A stretch of 5,427 nucleotides of DNA from Asaia bogorensis (GTDB taxonomy: Bacteria > Pseudomonadota > Alphaproteobacteria > Acetobacterales > Acetobacteraceae), in contig CAMCEP010000202.1 in the NCBI GenBank assembly GCA_945873675.1, positions 1 through 5,427 on the forward strand, read 5' to 3'. Each line of letters begins with the position of its first letter. Within the stretch, counting starts at the first letter, position 1. The notes beneath the pieces are model-generated. The model did no database searches and had not been told where the DNA came from. It saw nothing but the letters and a program-made list of their open reading frames with translations. Positions 4,422 to 5,427 of this stretch are shown here, piece after piece. Both the position numbers and the translations under genes were made by a program.

Positions 4422-5427
4422 ATGTCCAATGCCCCGCCCCGCCCCTTCCGCGCCAGCAAACCCTCGGCCCCGCTTTCGGGTCACGCCAGGGTGGCCGGCG
4501 ATAAATCCATCAGCCACCGCGCCCTGATGTTCGGCGCACTTGCCGTCGGCACCACCGACATCACAGGGCTTTTGGAAGGCGAGGATGTGCTCCGCACCGC
4601 CGCCGCCATGCGGGCACTCGGCGCCGAGGTGGAACAGCTTGCCCCCGGCCAATGGCGGGTTTCGGGCCGCGGCGTGGGCGGCCTGACCGAACCGGCTGAT
4701 GTGCTGGATATGGGCAATTCCGGCACGGCGGCACGGCTGCTGCTGGGCCTGCTTTCCGGCCATCCGCTATTTGCGGTGATGACGGGCGATGCCTCACTCA
4801 GGCGCCGGCCCATGAAGCGCGTGACCGACCCGCTTTCGGCAACGGGGGCGCAATTCTGGACCCGTGAGGGTGGGCGCCTGCCGCTTGCGGTGCGCGGCGC
4901 CACAGACCCCCTGCCCTTGGATTATCGCCTGCCCGTCGCCTCGGCGCAGGTGAAAAGCGCCTGCCTGCTGGCGGGGCTTTGCGCGCCCGGCATCACCCGC
5001 GTGGTGGAACCGGAACCCACGCGCGATCACACGGAAAACATGCTGCGCCATTTCGGCGCCGTGGTGGCGGTGGAAGACACGGCCGAAGGGCGCGTGGTGC
5101 GCCTGGATGGCCAGCCGGAATTGAAGGCCGCGCCCATCAGCGTGCCGGGCGACCCATCCTCAGCCTCCTTCCCGCTGGTTGCCGCACTTTTGGTGCCGGG
5201 GTCACGCATCAGCCTGACGCAAATCGGGCTTAATCCCCTGCGCACCGGGCTTTTCACGACGCTCCGCGAAATGGGTGCCGCGCTCAAGATCGAAAACACC
5301 CGGATCGAAGGCGGTGAGGCCGTGGGCGATATCATCGGCGAATATACAGCACTCAAGGCCGTGGACGTGCCGCCCGGCCGCGCCCCTTCCATGATTGACG
5401 AATACCCGATCCTGGCCGTGGCGGCTT
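4422..5427 (+). CDS. aroA: 3-phosphoshikimate 1-carboxyvinyltransferase (EPSP synthase), C-terminus beyond the window
   Basis: The enzyme joins shikimate-3-phosphate and phosphoenolpyruvate in the sixth step of the shikimate pathway, in the cytosol. 335 codons are present; from a family length of about 440-450 residues roughly 110 are missing. Landmarks: GDKSISHR with Lys28, Ser29 and Arg33; GNSGTAARLLLG at 98-109; RRPMKRVTDPL; SAQVKS from 174; EPEPTRDHTENML; PGDPSSASFPLVAAL; and PSMIDEYPILAVAA with the catalytic-type Asp326. The wording of these motifs is closer to CP4-type (class II) enzymes than to E. coli AroA, yet Gly101 stands where CP4 has alanine. ATG 4422 gives the expected short N-terminus and the same numbering as CP4 for Lys28, Ser29, Arg33 and Asp326, but has no Shine-Dalgarno site; an in-frame TTG at 4386 is an alternative. 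In related genomes, as I recall, cmk and rpsA follow. Confidence 0.97.
   Translation, partial: MSNAPPRPFRASKPSAPLSGHARVAGDKSISHRALMFGALAVGTTDITGLLEGEDVLRTAAAMRALGAEVEQLAPGQWRVSGRGVGGLTEPADVLDMGNSGTAARLLLGLLSGHPLFAVMTGDASLRRRPMKRVTDPLSATGAQFWTREGGRLPLAVRGATDPLPLDYRLPVASAQVKSACLLAGLCAPGITRVVEPEPTRDHTENMLRHFGAVVAVEDTAEGRVVRLDGQPELKAAPISVPGDPSSASFPLVAALLVPGSRISLTQIGLNPLRTGLFTTLREMGAALKIENTRIEGGEAVGDIIGEYTALKAVDVPPGRAPSMIDEYPILAVAA

Noticed and set aside
4293..4763. Upstream extension of the TIGR02300 frame on the minus strand
   Set aside because: It lies antisense to aroA. The family protein starts at the ATG ending at 4290 with a good ribosome-binding site.
1..5427. Defence island, mobile element, CRISPR array, or tRNA/rRNA gene
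   Set aside because: No transposase, integrase, regularly spaced repeats, cloverleaf or rRNA-like stretch was seen; the genes are conserved housekeeping types with uniform codon use.

Overview
The window looks like an ordinary chromosomal segment of a GC-rich alphaproteobacterium, most like Rhodospirillales/Acetobacteraceae. Codon choice is strongly G/C at third positions. AhcY is of the long form with the internal insert, and a FYDLN/TIGR02300 zinc-ribbon protein lies divergent to aroA, an arrangement I know from alphaproteobacteria. The taxonomic placement is inference from remembered family and synteny patterns; no search was run.

Layout. Bases 1-380 (minus) hold the N-terminal 126 residues of an L-2-amino-thiazoline-4-carboxylate hydrolase-like protein that runs off the left edge. 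Divergent to it is ahcY (536-1936, plus), S-adenosylhomocysteine hydrolase. The 155-bp gap between them contains an imperfect AT-rich palindrome, a candidate methionine-cycle (SahR/SamR-type) operator. After ahcY come about 160 bp without a gene but with two large inverted repeats, then uppP (2100-2903, plus), undecaprenyl-diphosphatase. A second hairpin-rich spacer (2904-3061) precedes a 296-residue protein with two gamma-glutamylcyclotransferase/AIG2-like domains (3062-3952, plus), apparently read from its own promoter as a leaderless or nearly leaderless message. It ends 16 bp from the 3' end of a convergent small zinc-ribbon/acidic-tail protein of the TIGR02300 family (3969-4292, minus). 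The last gene is aroA (from 4422, plus), EPSP synthase, cut by the right edge after 335 codons.

How the genes relate. They are housekeeping functions rather than one pathway: methyl-cycle recycling (ahcY), cell-wall lipid-carrier recycling (uppP), glutathione/gamma-glutamyl or other amine-adduct turnover (the double GGCT-like protein, by family only) and aromatic amino-acid synthesis (aroA). The ATC-hydrolase-like gene and ahcY both touch sulfur amino-acid chemistry and share one intergenic region, the only hint of co-regulation. I see no mobile element, CRISPR array, rRNA or tRNA gene, and no convincing new multi-gene system. The items most worth a second look are the candidate operator, the inverted repeats around uppP, the double-domain GGCT-like protein with its leaderless-type promoter, and the CP4-type (class II) EPSP synthase that keeps glycine at the usual glyphosate-determining position.
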